Source: Gracilaria caudata
Taxonomy: Eukaryota > Rhodophyta > Florideophyceae > Gracilariales > Gracilariaceae
NCBI GenBank assembly: GCA_030374735.1
Contig: JASCIV010000085.1
Location: 1-51,433 of the forward strand
Direction: 5' to 3'
DNA length: 51,433 nt
Shown here: positions 8,741 to 18,077 of the stretch, one piece after another
How positions within the stretch are numbered: position 1 is the stretch's first letter
Layout: every line of letters starts with the position of its first letter
Notes under the pieces: model-generated
The model's database searches: none
What the model was told of the DNA's origin: nothing
What the model saw: only the letters and a program-made list of their open reading frames with translations
Position numbers and translations under genes: made by a program

Positions 8741-11700
8741 ATGGCTGAAGAAGAGGACGACATGCCCCAGTGCCCACTATGCCTCGAGGAACTCGATTCA
8801 ACCGACAGAGCCGTCGAGGCATGCCAATGTGGCTACCAGATATGCCTATGGTGCCTGCATCACATTAGAGAGCAGCTCAACAGTCGCTGCCCGGCTTGTC
8901 GAACCCCCTACCAAGAGCAAAACTTCAAGTATGCACAGGTCAATCCTGAGGAAGCAGCGAAGGAAGCTAAAGAGCGTGCCACGGCGAAGAAGGAACGCGA
9001 GCGCAGGGAGAAGATGAAGGAGATTGAGAAGGAGAGGGCACGGGCTGCTGCTGTTTCCTTACAAAAGGCAAAGAGCAATCTCAAGCATGCTCGCATTTTG
9101 CAGAAGAACCTTGTCTATGTCATCGGCCTGAGCCTCACGCTGGCTCGCGAGGAGGCTCTTCGCCGCGCCGACATGTTTGGCAAATACGGCAGAATGCTCC
9201 GCATCCTTGTCAATCGATCTCATCCTTTCAACGCCGACGCTCCTGGCGGTCCAAGCATCTCTGCGTATGTGCAATATGCCAGAGATTCCGATGCGTCTGC
9301 CGCTGTTCGCGGGATGAACAACGCTGTTTTGGACGGCAGAGAGATCCGCTGCGCCATTGCCACCACGAAGTATTGCGATGCGTTTGTACGAAATGCCGCT
9401 ACCTCCACGGACCCTACTGCTGCTCACTATTGTGGAAATCAGAACTGTATGTACTATCATTCTTTATGTGCGGAAGAAACCCTTACGCGAGAAGAAGTTC
9501 TAGCGCGACAGCTGGGACCGCCTCCCCCAGCTCATCTCTTCTTACTGGCCCCTCCAAACGGGAGAACTGCGAACGGCACCCAATCGATTCATCCCAGATT
9601 GGCTGCTCATTCTGTTGCGTCTGGTCTTGTGCCACCAAATCGAGCAATAGCGCGCTCGTCTGCGGTCAGCTCTAATTCTGCCATGCCGCCCGTTTCTTCC
9701 GTCCCTTCTTCGGTTCATCCACCCTCTTCGTCATTACCTTCCCTGCCGGTTCCATCTATCAACGCTAATCTTCCCTCATCCCAAAACCCCAACGCTTCAA
9801 CTGGTAATCTCACAATAGAATCTAGTTCCCCGAGGCGATCTTCGAATTCCGAAACCCAACAACCTCCTTATCCGAATGGAACACCCCCAGCGTCGCCCAG
9901 GGACACCCGCAGAGCTGCACGTCTCCAGCGATCTCCTGCGTCTCGAGACACGGCTCCAGTAGTCAAGTATCCACGATCGTCACAAGCATCAACTTCATCG
10001 AAACCGCTCCCTGTTTCGTCAATTCCCCTTCCCTCTTCCGCGGGATGGGCATCTTCCCAAACGCTGTCGACGTCGAGATCCTCTCCCCGACGTGGTCAGT
10101 CGTCGACGTTCGATGACTCTTCGAGCTCAAGACCAAAGCTGCGGCTTCAGCCGAGACGCTCGCGTGAATCATCTCCACCTCCTGGATTTGAGAACACTGC
10201 GAACAACTCTACTTCAGAGCCAGTGAGGCCACCTGGATTTGATGCACCTGCCCCTGCTGCATCGAGCGATTCTAAGTCGAATACAGGTACGCTTCGTGAT
10301 AGGAATGCTGAGGACGAGTCCGGGAAACCGATTGCAACGCCTGCAATAGCTCATCCACCTGGATTTGGTCTCACGACTGTCCCACAATCTGTTGATATCA
10401 AGCAAAGGACAGTTACTGATGTGGCAGCAGCCTGGGCGCAAGAGGCGGCTTCAGACAAAGTATTTTCGGCGAAAGACAAACGTCTGAGAAACGATTTTGT
10501 TGGTCAGGTTGGGCGAGAGACTTCTCCTGTTCCCCAAGACACTCCCGACTCCCGATCAGATTTGGCTCAAGTTCTAGCAAAGCTTGGAGGGGACCTTGGA
10601 GTCGCCAGTGAAATTAAACGCATGCAAAATGTACAGTCAAAGGCAGTCCAAGCTGAACTAAGCCGACACACACCCGATCCTATCGGATGTGACCGAAACA
10701 CGAAGTTTGCACCGGTGGGTACTGCACGGCTGGGGTCTTTATTTGGAAACCAAACTACAAGAGTGGGATGCTCAGTTCCATCCACACCGTTTCCATCTAG
10801 TGCCTCCGTTACCAATCCCATCGCTCCTCCGTCGACACCGTCGTATGGAACGGCATTTGCTAACACTTTTGCCAATTCATTAACTCAAAAGTCGCTGGCG
10901 TCTCGAGTGTCTCAGGTCCCCATGGCGTCGCCAAGACGAAATACCTCTCGATTTGTGTTTGCCCAGCGAGAAGGAACAGCTGATATCCCGCAAACAATGG
11001 CCCCAAGGTCAGCTTCGTTTCAACCAAGGACTGCGCCTTTTAATGTGGGGTCCTCTCAACCCAAAGTCACAGCTTCCGCAACTCCCCCCGAAATATTTGG
11101 TCGAGCTCAAGTGCCAAGCGATGTTCGCCAAGAGCAACTTTTCATGAACGACCTTTTTCGAGCAGCCAAGCCTCCTAAAACAGTTGTACAAGGAGCATCA
11201 AGGCAGAACAGGTCACGATTTGATTTTGCTGACCATGGCACGCAACTTCAGAATGCAAACTATCCTACACGATCGGTGCGAGGGAATAACAGTATGCCTC
11301 CGAAGGGCATTTCTCCTGTGGGTAGAGGTCATATGAATCCGAACGACTCGATTGCATCGTTAGCCCAACTTTCAACACAAGAAAAGCTGGCCTCTATATT
11401 TAACTCAGCACAAATGTCAGGAGAAGCTTTGCCGCCCATGCCAACATTTGATGCTCATGTCGATTCCCTAGCTAATCCAAGTATTTCTGTGATCCCTTCC
11501 AAGCCAGTAGCACTTGATGATTCCCATCGATCTTTTCGTACCGCTACTCGAGCGGTCCAAGTAGTTGCAAAAGAAAAATCTCGTGTTCCAGATATGATGC
11601 AATCTCGTCAATCCTCAATGCCTCCGCCGGGTTTTAGGGAGGCCACGCCTGGCATTTCGCCGGAATCCACTAAGGTCGGAAAAGCTTCGACTATTTCGGG

Positions 11701-12436
11701 CGTGGCTAAAAATGTGGCATCTGGCGGAGACGTTTCGATTTCGAAGAAGGAAAGTAACGCCCAGGGAACGTTGATGGAAGAGGCAATGAGCTCTGGAACT
11801 GATAGTCATGAAGATGATCGGAGAAAGACGAGGACTCAAAGACGACGAGAGAAGAAAGGAAGACAAGCAAAAGATTCCACGGAACGAACCAACAATGTGG
11901 AAGCAAAGCAAAAGAGTGCAAGATCGATCTCATCTACATCAGCTGTGCATCCTGTGCAGGTTACTCAACCTGTCAAGGTCACTCAACCTCATCAATCGGC
12001 CCATTCTGCCAAAGGAGTGCAGCAATTTCAAACTGCTCACTCCCAACCAGCCCAGCCCATTAAGGTGACAAAACCTGTGCAGCAGGTACCGAGAAACAGG
12101 GAGAATGGAGAGGTGGAGTCGCTGAGGACATCACCACATAAACCTCCGACAACCTCGAAGTTGCAAGCAACAGAGTGTTTACCTGAGAAAGAACAAAGCT
12201 CATCAGAGGCCGAAACTTCGAGAAAAGTTTCTAGTGAGCCACAAATCCATAAACCAAAAGACGACTCAGCTGTTGTTTTAATTCCATCGAAGCTCTCAGA
12301 GGACCCTGGCAAGTACATGTCTGTTTCAGAATTGGAGCGAGAGGTGGAAGCTGCCAGAGCGAGGGAAGCACAACTTCAAGATAAGCTACTCGAATTGCAG
12401 AGGAGAATCCGCAGCTACGATAATGTTAGGACCTAA
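8741..12436 (+). CDS. NOT4: CCR4-NOT complex subunit 4, RING E3 ubiquitin ligase
   Basis: NOT4/CNOT4 joins mRNA turnover to ubiquitination. At the N-terminus is the family's unusual C4C4 RING: cysteines 11, 14, 28, 30, 35, 38, 50 and 53, with the same spacing as human CNOT4. A basic coiled coil (about 62-100), an RRM (about 112-205) and a C3H zinc finger (CGNQNCMYYHSL) follow in family order. The remaining ~1000 residues are low-complexity and Ser/Pro/Thr-rich, with repeated PPGF motifs, and end in a short coiled coil. At 1231 residues it is about twice the length of animal CNOT4. I chose the ATG at 8741 because the RING starts 10 codons later; the longer frame needs a TTG start. Confidence 0.93.
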   Translation: MAEEEDDMPQCPLCLEELDSTDRAVEACQCGYQICLWCLHHIREQLNSRCPACRTPYQEQNFKYAQVNPEEAAKEAKERATAKKERERREKMKEIEKERARAAAVSLQKAKSNLKHARILQKNLVYVIGLSLTLAREEALRRADMFGKYGRMLRILVNRSHPFNADAPGGPSISAYVQYARDSDASAAVRGMNNAVLDGREIRCAIATTKYCDAFVRNAATSTDPTAAHYCGNQNCMYYHSLCAEETLTREEVLARQLGPPPPAHLFLLAPPNGRTANGTQSIHPRLAAHSVASGLVPPNRAIARSSAVSSNSAMPPVSSVPSSVHPPSSSLPSLPVPSINANLPSSQNPNASTGNLTIESSSPRRSSNSETQQPPYPNGTPPASPRDTRRAARLQRSPASRDTAPVVKYPRSSQASTSSKPLPVSSIPLPSSAGWASSQTLSTSRSSPRRGQSSTFDDSSSSRPKLRLQPRRSRESSPPPGFENTANNSTSEPVRPPGFDAPAPAASSDSKSNTGTLRDRNAEDESGKPIATPAIAHPPGFGLTTVPQSVDIKQRTVTDVAAAWAQEAASDKVFSAKDKRLRNDFVGQVGRETSPVPQDTPDSRSDLAQVLAKLGGDLGVASEIKRMQNVQSKAVQAELSRHTPDPIGCDRNTKFAPVGTARLGSLFGNQTTRVGCSVPSTPFPSSASVTNPIAPPSTPSYGTAFANTFANSLTQKSLASRVSQVPMASPRRNTSRFVFAQREGTADIPQTMAPRSASFQPRTAPFNVGSSQPKVTASATPPEIFGRAQVPSDVRQEQLFMNDLFRAAKPPKTVVQGASRQNRSRFDFADHGTQLQNANYPTRSVRGNNSMPPKGISPVGRGHMNPNDSIASLAQLSTQEKLASIFNSAQMSGEALPPMPTFDAHVDSLANPSISVIPSKPVALDDSHRSFRTATRAVQVVAKEKSRVPDMMQSRQSSMPPPGFREATPGISPESTKVGKASTISGVAKNVASGGDVSISKKESNAQGTLMEEAMSSGTDSHEDDRRKTRTQRRREKKGRQAKDSTERTNNVEAKQKSARSISSTSAVHPVQVTQPVKVTQPHQSAHSAKGVQQFQTAHSQPAQPIKVTKPVQQVPRNRENGEVESLRTSPHKPPTTSKLQATECLPEKEQSSSEAETSRKVSSEPQIHKPKDDSAVVLIPSKLSEDPGKYMSVSELEREVEAARAREAQLQDKLLELQRRIRSYDNVRT

Positions 12437-12840
12437 GCCGAGCTTTGGCTAGAGGATCGGGAAAGGAAGTGCGACGCGAGTAATGTATAGAATTAAGGTG
12501 CGTTCAATCGGATGCCCTATTAAAAGACCCGATAGATGCAAGACTAGAGCAGACTGTTTAACAACGGAGTTCACTAGGGATATCGTAGACATTAGCTGAA
12601 CACATCAAAACAACGCATCCAAATGATTACCGCATCACCTACATCTGTTATGACTCCCTCTTGGATTTATTGCCCATAAAGACCAGTCGCAAGCATGTGG
12701 ACTGCCCATGACGACATCTCCTGACGCGAAATCTCAAATTGTGGAGCCGATCACTCTGCGATTGGTGTATTCCGCTTCTCAGGAGCTCAGTTCGGTCCGA
12801 ATTTGATACTTTGTAACTCATTGAGGAATGTTCGTTACAT

Positions 12841-13065
12841 TTAGCCTTGTGAAGCACTTCCCTTTGTGAGGCCTAGCCTTTCACGTAATGACATTCCTAG
12901 AACTGCCTTTTCTCGAACTGAGTGGTCCTCAAACACGGCTGGGTGCTGTTGATCCTTTCCTTTACCGTCTTGTTCCAGCTTCTCCCGCATTTGTCTCCTC
13001 GATTGATCAAGTTCCTCTATATCAGCTTGATTGATCTCGAGGAAAGTAGGTTTGCGACGTAACAT
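12841..13065 (-). CDS. CDC26: anaphase-promoting complex subunit CDC26 (APC12)
   Basis: A 74-residue protein starting MLRRKPTFLEINQADIEEL. The start matches the invariant N-terminus of CDC26 (MLRRKPT-x-LE-x4-DIEE), which in other eukaryotes inserts acetylated Met1 into the TPR groove of APC6/CDC16 and stabilises it. The rest is a charged helix and a short tail, and total length is close to animal CDC26. The role in APC/C is by family. The ATG is at 13065 and no intron is needed. It is divergent from PSF1, and the shared promoter holds a strong E2F-like site. Confidence 0.88.
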   Translation of the reverse strand: MLRRKPTFLEINQADIEELDQSRRQMREKLEQDGKGKDQQHPAVFEDHSVREKAVLGMSLRERLGLTKGSASQG

Positions 13066-13380
13066 AATTTGCCAACGCGATTATATGACTGGTGACACTT
13101 TTGGCCTGCACCGAAAGGTAGCGACTCTCCGCGCGACAATCTGAAATTTGCAATGCAAGCATGACACTGAAGGAAAATGCGATGCGGAGAAGGGGTTGGA
13201 TTGAGAAAAATGTCTTCGGGGTCCTGCTGGGCCAAGTTCATCAATTGAGCTGCCGCTAAAACATTGGATCAGACTTGTTCCCCACGGGGCCACGCAGAAA
13301 AGGCTAACAGGCTACCTTTTATTTATCTCCAAGCGAAAATGGGCCATATGGTCCTTTGGCATTCTATCCGAAACCAAACC

Positions 13381-13394
13381 TTTCGCGCCAAAAA
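13381..13394. promoter_or_regulatory. E2F-type site between CDC26 and PSF1
   Basis: TTTCGCGCCAAAAA at 13381-13394 is a full match to the palindromic E2F/DP consensus (TTTSSCGC on both strands). It lies 316 bp upstream of the CDC26 start and 220 bp upstream of the PSF1 start. Function is inferred from position and motif. Confidence 0.6.
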
Positions 13395-13613
13395 GCAGGA
13401 CCTGCCGTGAAACCCAAACTGGATGCAAGGTTGGAGAAACATCAGCATCAGCTGAGCATGAGCAATAAAGCCTTTCACAGCCAGACTTATCCTCACAGCA
13501 CCAATTTTGCGTCATCTTCTCTGTAGCCATCTACTTCGGTGCCGAACGGTTTGTCGCTTCTTGTCGTTTTTGTGTTAGGTCTTGCCCTCCTTTCCCTTGA
13601 AGACAGGTTTCCA

Positions 13614-14255
13614 ATGCAGTACAGTCGAAAAGCCTCACAACTCCTAGTCGAACTTCGCAAGACCAAGTGGCTCCCACCGTATAGTGTACGTCTCCCCCTC
13701 CTGTTGCGACATACATTAACAGCTTGCCTAACGTCAGTGTTTGTTCTGAAGGATGGTGTACTGCGACAAGTTGCCGCCGAGATTAAGGAGTTGCTCGAAC
13801 CTTTTCTGGAAATCATGCAAAACCACGGTAGCGTGCTACGGGAAAGCGACTACTATCAAATGGGTGCCGTTGTCTTCTTCCGATCTATACAGCGCAATAA
13901 GCGATGTGCACTAGCTTATCTAATGAACCGTATACGTCGAATTCAGAAATATCGATGGGAAATGGGCGCTTGTGCAGCGGCACATCTTGCTGATAACATG
14001 TCTGCGCCCGAAGCTCACTTCTTAAAGGAATACAACAATCTTATAGGACGTTATTCTCAAGCAGTTAATCTGGATCTAACAGCTGACGCTCAACCTCCGC
14101 GAGACCTCTTCATCGAAGTTCGTGTTAAACACGACTGTGGTTCCGTTCTCACAGATTCTGGCCCTGTTGCCTTGAAGCCCGGAACAGCTCACTTCATCAA
14201 GCGCTCCGACGTTGAACACCTCATTCGGCAGGGTGCGCTGGAACATATTGTATAG
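13614..14255 (+). CDS. GINS1: GINS complex subunit PSF1, one 66-nt intron
   Basis: GINS, with CDC45 and MCM2-7, forms the CMG replicative helicase. Model: exons 13614-13685 and 13752-14255, 191 residues, matching the usual ~196. Key family blocks: KASQLLVELRKTKWLPPYS, then DGVLRQVAAEIKELLE after the splice, RSIQRNKRCALAYLMNRIRR, and the C-terminal B-domain ending HLIRQGALEHIV. The intron (13686-13751) has donor GTACGT, branch CTAAC at 13728 and acceptor CTGAAG; its length is a multiple of three and it contains no stop, so the unspliced frame stays open and hides it. Removing it joins PPYS to DGVLRQ as in other PSF1 proteins. The stop is 18 bp from the convergent sulfotransferase stop. Confidence 0.93.
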   Translation: MQYSRKASQLLVELRKTKWLPPYSVRLPLLLRHTLTACLTSVFVLKDGVLRQVAAEIKELLEPFLEIMQNHGSVLRESDYYQMGAVVFFRSIQRNKRCALAYLMNRIRRIQKYRWEMGACAAAHLADNMSAPEAHFLKEYNNLIGRYSQAVNLDLTADAQPPRDLFIEVRVKHDCGSVLTDSGPVALKPGTAHFIKRSDVEHLIRQGALEHIV

Positions 14256-14273
14256 CGAAAATGTGCGTCAAGG

Positions 14274-15338
14274 TTAACGTCGACATTCGGGTACTTCATG
14301 TAAACTTTGGAAGTACAACAATTTTGCGAAGTCGTAAAGCTTACGGTCTACGTCTTCCATGTGTAGAGTATTGTTTCGAATGTTTTCTGGAATTTGTTCT
14401 AGCATCTGTCGGCCACGAACGTTTCTTCGAATTCTGGTCATGTTTCTTTCGGCTGTCTTTACCCGTTTGCCTAGTATTCCTCGTCTCCCACAAGCCGAGT
14501 TCAGTAATGTGGAAAGAATACACGCGGATTGTTCGTACCGTTCATATAAACCTACGAAGAAAAAGTAATCCACTAAATGACGTTTGGCTTCCTCCAAGGC
14601 CGCGTACCTTGAATGGCCGTCTCTATCCATTACCTTAGAACGAATATCAGTCCAAACCTCATTGACGACACCATCAGTAGAGAGGCGCTTGACCATATAA
14701 TTACGGTTCTTATGCAAGAGATATTGATAAAGGTCATCTTCCTTCCGCGTGTCATTTCGTGATTCGAAGTGATGGTAATGCGATAACTTTCTGTGCAGGG
14801 GATGTCGTACAAATGTGAAATAGTAAGGCTCACGATTCGGAAACAGTTCATGAACACCAAAGAACTGATGCCCCATTATCATGTCTATATCTGCCCGCTG
14901 AGCCCTAGTAAGATGTATCAAGTCCTCTAAGTTGCAGTCTGTGCCTCGGTCATTTTTGTCACGGTGAAAGTACCATGCTTCAAAACGGGAGTCTGCTTGT
15001 GCAAGATGACAGGTGTGGAAGAGGTTCAGCTTGTTCTTCTTCGCAAACGCATATAGGGCATCCTTCAGACTGTTGCCTCCAGTTTTGTGAAGATGGAGGA
15101 AAATATACAGGGGTCTGCTCTTCAGACATTCGATCGAATTTGATTCGGGAAGTTTTTTCAAATGTACCTTCAACGACGGAGCGACTGACGTCGTTCTGTA
15201 GAACACCATTATGAACAGTAGGCACAAAACGAAAAACGGAGTATGTCGAGAACTGAAAGCCCTTGGGATGCGATCCCGCTTTTGGAAATGGGAAGCCCAC
15301 TTCATTCTCCGTCGATAAACTCCATTTGTGACAAGCAT
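14274..15338 (-). CDS. Golgi-type carbohydrate sulfotransferase (sulfotransferase family 2-like)
   Basis: A 354-residue type II membrane protein: basic cytoplasmic tail, one membrane segment at about 35-47, then a lumenal catalytic domain. The PAPS-binding 5'-PSB loop is LHLHKTGGNSL (81-91, with Lys85) and the 3'-phosphate motif is FVRHPLHRKLSHY (Arg178, Ser186), as in uronyl- and heparan-type 2-O-sulfotransferases. The predicted reaction is transfer of sulfate from PAPS to a polysaccharide hydroxyl in the Golgi. The acceptor is not readable; in a red alga a sulfated galactan of the cell wall would be a reasonable guess. The ATG at 15338 is the first in frame. Confidence 0.83.
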   Translation of the reverse strand: MLVTNGVYRRRMKWASHFQKRDRIPRAFSSRHTPFFVLCLLFIMVFYRTTSVAPSLKVHLKKLPESNSIECLKSRPLYIFLHLHKTGGNSLKDALYAFAKKNKLNLFHTCHLAQADSRFEAWYFHRDKNDRGTDCNLEDLIHLTRAQRADIDMIMGHQFFGVHELFPNREPYYFTFVRHPLHRKLSHYHHFESRNDTRKEDDLYQYLLHKNRNYMVKRLSTDGVVNEVWTDIRSKVMDRDGHSRYAALEEAKRHLVDYFFFVGLYERYEQSACILSTLLNSACGRRGILGKRVKTAERNMTRIRRNVRGRQMLEQIPENIRNNTLHMEDVDRKLYDFAKLLYFQSLHEVPECRR

Positions 15339-15718
15339 GCTTGAAGGCGGTCATCATCTAAACATTCCTTACGCTGTTGAAGATCTCTACAGCCCCCACT
15401 TGCGGACTGGAAACAGAAGGTGATGAAAAACCAGGTTTTGTCAGCAGCGCTCAATTAAGTCTGTCGTTACAGACCTTGTAGTATAAAGTATATCGCTTGC
15501 GATAATTTTCGATGGGTTCTGGTGGTTAAAGAGTTAAACACAAATTTGACAAAAAACCTTTCAACAGCTCCGAAGGTAACTCTGCGAGCACTGTCGAAGG
15601 AAGATAAAGTTATCGAATTGGGTACAAAAAGAAATGAGGGAATCCACTGTCTGTGTGGGTGAGTATCGTCTCTGAAGATTCTAACGACAGACAGTAAAAA
15701 CTGTCGGGTACTTAATGA
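15339..15718. other. intergenic, no gene seen
   Basis: About 380 bp between two minus-strand genes. It presumably holds the sulfotransferase promoter and the LDAH 3' end. No open frame or RNA structure recognised. Confidence 0.6.
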
Positions 15719-16744
15719 TCAAGGGATTTTTCCGTTCGGTTGAGTGTGCTTCTTGAGCGATTCAAGAATTCTGGTGCAAACCCACGGAGCTACGGCACGA
15801 ACGACGCGGTCAGTTTCGCAGTCTTTCAAAACAAATGCATGAGTGACGTTATCCAACTTTTCTACCTCCAAGCGCTCTGAAAAGTGTTCACAGATGCGTT
15901 GTTTCGCTTCGATCGGACACCATTGATCCCCATCCACCCATACTAGGAGAGACTTTTCAGTGCGTGATGACTGGACTTCAGTGATTCGTTCCATTTCGTC
16001 GCGAGCGAGGGTGGTTACGTTGGCGTAAAGCGCTTTTCGCTGGCCGTCAATAATAGTGCGACTGACTTCTATGACACTTGGATCATGCTGCGCGAGCTCC
16101 AGCAAACTGTTTCGAAGAAGTGGTGGAAGGAGTGCTGTAGCTAGCCAGGTAGCGTGTGTTGTGAGTCCAAAACTGTCGCGACCAAGAACACGCAGCAATG
16201 GACCGGCACAGTGGCGCATGCGCCATATGCAGGGCATTAGCATGACTAAATCGGCATTGGGAAGGAAGTGGGCATCGAGCTTGTCCATGAGACGAAGCAA
16301 CAAAAAAGAGCCATAGGAGTGACCAATGAATATGAATTTATCATCAGGCTCGGAGACTTGACGCACATAGTCTTGGTAGAAAGAGATGTGGTCGTCAATT
16401 GCAAAAGTGGATTGGACATTGAGGTGTCGCAAGTCGTGGCCTGGCAAACCCACTGCGTGGAAAGAAGAGTGGTTCCGCACGTCGCTCGGAATGCGCGCGT
16501 GCAACTTCCGAAGAAATGGGCGGTAATACTCAATGACGCCGGGATTACCGGGCGCGAGCAGCAGGTGGGTGTGCGGCTTGGCCTTGACATCAGGCAGCAC
16601 GCGTAGAACCTCTGCGCGCACCTCAGCAGACGACTGGAATATTTCGCAGTGCGGGCCACGCTCAGCGCCGAGCACGATGCGAGCAGTTGATCTGCCTTGT
16701 TGCTTCTGGATAACTCGGCGAGGGGGGAGCTTTGTGCGGCCCAT
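15719..16744 (-). CDS. LDAH: lipid droplet-associated hydrolase (LDAH), alpha/beta fold
   Basis: An alpha/beta-hydrolase of the LDAH/C2orf43 family, found on lipid droplets and proposed to act on sterol or other neutral-lipid esters. With the ATG at 16744 it has 341 residues, close to the animal protein (325). It shows the family's oxyanion motif LLLAPGNPGVIEYY (62-74), the nucleophile elbow GHSYGS with Ser143, an Asp in LLVWVDGDQW and a late His in NVTHAF. An in-frame ATG at 16840 would add a 32-residue Ala/Arg-rich lead (373 residues) that could be a targeting peptide. The still longer frame needs a TTG start. Confidence 0.88.
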   Translation of the reverse strand: MGRTKLPPRRVIQKQQGRSTARIVLGAERGPHCEIFQSSAEVRAEVLRVLPDVKAKPHTHLLLAPGNPGVIEYYRPFLRKLHARIPSDVRNHSSFHAVGLPGHDLRHLNVQSTFAIDDHISFYQDYVRQVSEPDDKFIFIGHSYGSFLLLRLMDKLDAHFLPNADLVMLMPCIWRMRHCAGPLLRVLGRDSFGLTTHATWLATALLPPLLRNSLLELAQHDPSVIEVSRTIIDGQRKALYANVTTLARDEMERITEVQSSRTEKSLLVWVDGDQWCPIEAKQRICEHFSERLEVEKLDNVTHAFVLKDCETDRVVRAVAPWVCTRILESLKKHTQPNGKIP

Positions 16745-17216
16745 GGCGAAGAGTGGGTACGACGTGCAGGTTACACGCCGGAGGGGTGTCGCTGCGGGTG
16801 CGGCGTGAGCGGAGACGAAGGTGAAGGCGACGCGCGGCATAAACAGCGAATGCGTGGAGGAGTACGAGCGAAGGGGAGGACGGGGGCTCGCGTGCTCGCA
16901 CAGAGGACAATGCCAGCACGACAGCGCGCGCGGCACGTCATCATGCGGGCCACGGACAACGGCGCGCGGCGCGCTGTGTGGCGTGCGCCAGCCACAGCGG
17001 CGGCTGTGAGCACGCAGCCAAAACAGCGCCAATTCGAAGCGCCACGCGCACGCACACCGGCGCCCGTCTCGCCGAACCCGCGTAGCGTTCGTTCCCGCGC
17101 GCTCTCTCGCTCTAAAGTGGCAGCACCACGACGCCCGTGGCGTCCGTCTGTTCGCCGCTCAGCACGTGCGTCGACGACGTTGATGTGAGTTTCGCCCGCC
17201 GCCCCCTCAAACGTCC

Positions 17217-18077
17217 ATGCCCGTCTTGCTGCCGTCTTCTGCGCAGCTTTACGCGTCGCTCAGTCTTCTGTTCGCGTCGTTATTGCTGCATGTCTCCGTG
17301 CGCGATGATCATCCGCACGCCATAGCCAGGGCGGCTTTGCAGCTCGTCACCGCCGTTGCGCTCTTGCCGGCCTGTAGACGCGTGAAAAGGGGCAGTCCTC
17401 TACGCTTTCGATGGCCGGTGCTCGCCGCGTTTTTGGTTTGTCTCGCCTTGTTGGTAGACGCCGTGTTGAGGGTTCTTACCGCGCTTGAGGTTTTGTTTTA
17501 CGACTTGCGTCGAGTTGTGTTTCGGTTACATCCTTTCATTGTGCTGTCGCGCTTGTTTGTAACTCTTTCGGCCGTGTTTGCATTGCGCACGCTTGTCTCG
17601 CCTTCCTCCACCAAGCATGCCGTGCCGCACACTCCCGCCATTCGCGCAATGTATATCCATGCCGTCGCCGCCACCCTTGCTAACTCTTCTGATGCAATTG
17701 GACTCATGGTTCACTCCGCAATCCCTTCTGCAATCTTCGATGCTTTTGCCTCCATATTTACCATCCTCGTCGTCATTCCACAATTCAGACATACTACTCG
17801 AATTCTAATGCATGCCGCTCCTTTCGGAATTGGCTCCACGATCGGAACAAGAAGGGAATCTGTCATGAAATTGGATGGAGTGCTGCAATGTGGAGACGTT
17901 CACATCTGGGAAGAGGGTGAAGGCGTCATCGTCGGTACAATATGCGTGGTTGTCGACGTTCACGTCAGCAAGTCCTGGGTGCTCGAGAGAACCGCCCGAG
18001 CATTCGATGGTATAGTCGATGACCTCACCATTCAGGTGGAGAGTTGTCGTGCACAAGATGAGCACCATCGTTTGTAA
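17217..18077 (+). CDS. SLC30A6-like: CDF-family zinc transporter-like protein, ZnT6 type
   Basis: A 286-residue membrane protein with about five or six hydrophobic segments and a cytoplasmic C-terminal domain (about 215-277). That domain, with LDGVLQCGDVHIWEEGEG, VIVGTICVVV and DDLTIQVE, matches the CDF C-terminal fold. The transmembrane metal site looks lost: the TM5 pattern HxxxD of active ZnTs is here HAVAA, and no HxxxD is visible in the TM2 region. Human ZnT6 shares this trait; it does not transport zinc but pairs with ZnT5 in the Golgi. I infer a similar non-transporting partner role. It is divergent from LDAH across a GC-rich promoter. Confidence 0.77.
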   Translation: MPVLLPSSAQLYASLSLLFASLLLHVSVRDDHPHAIARAALQLVTAVALLPACRRVKRGSPLRFRWPVLAAFLVCLALLVDAVLRVLTALEVLFYDLRRVVFRLHPFIVLSRLFVTLSAVFALRTLVSPSSTKHAVPHTPAIRAMYIHAVAATLANSSDAIGLMVHSAIPSAIFDAFASIFTILVVIPQFRHTTRILMHAAPFGIGSTIGTRRESVMKLDGVLQCGDVHIWEEGEGVIVGTICVVVDVHVSKSWVLERTARAFDGIVDDLTIQVESCRAQDEHHRL

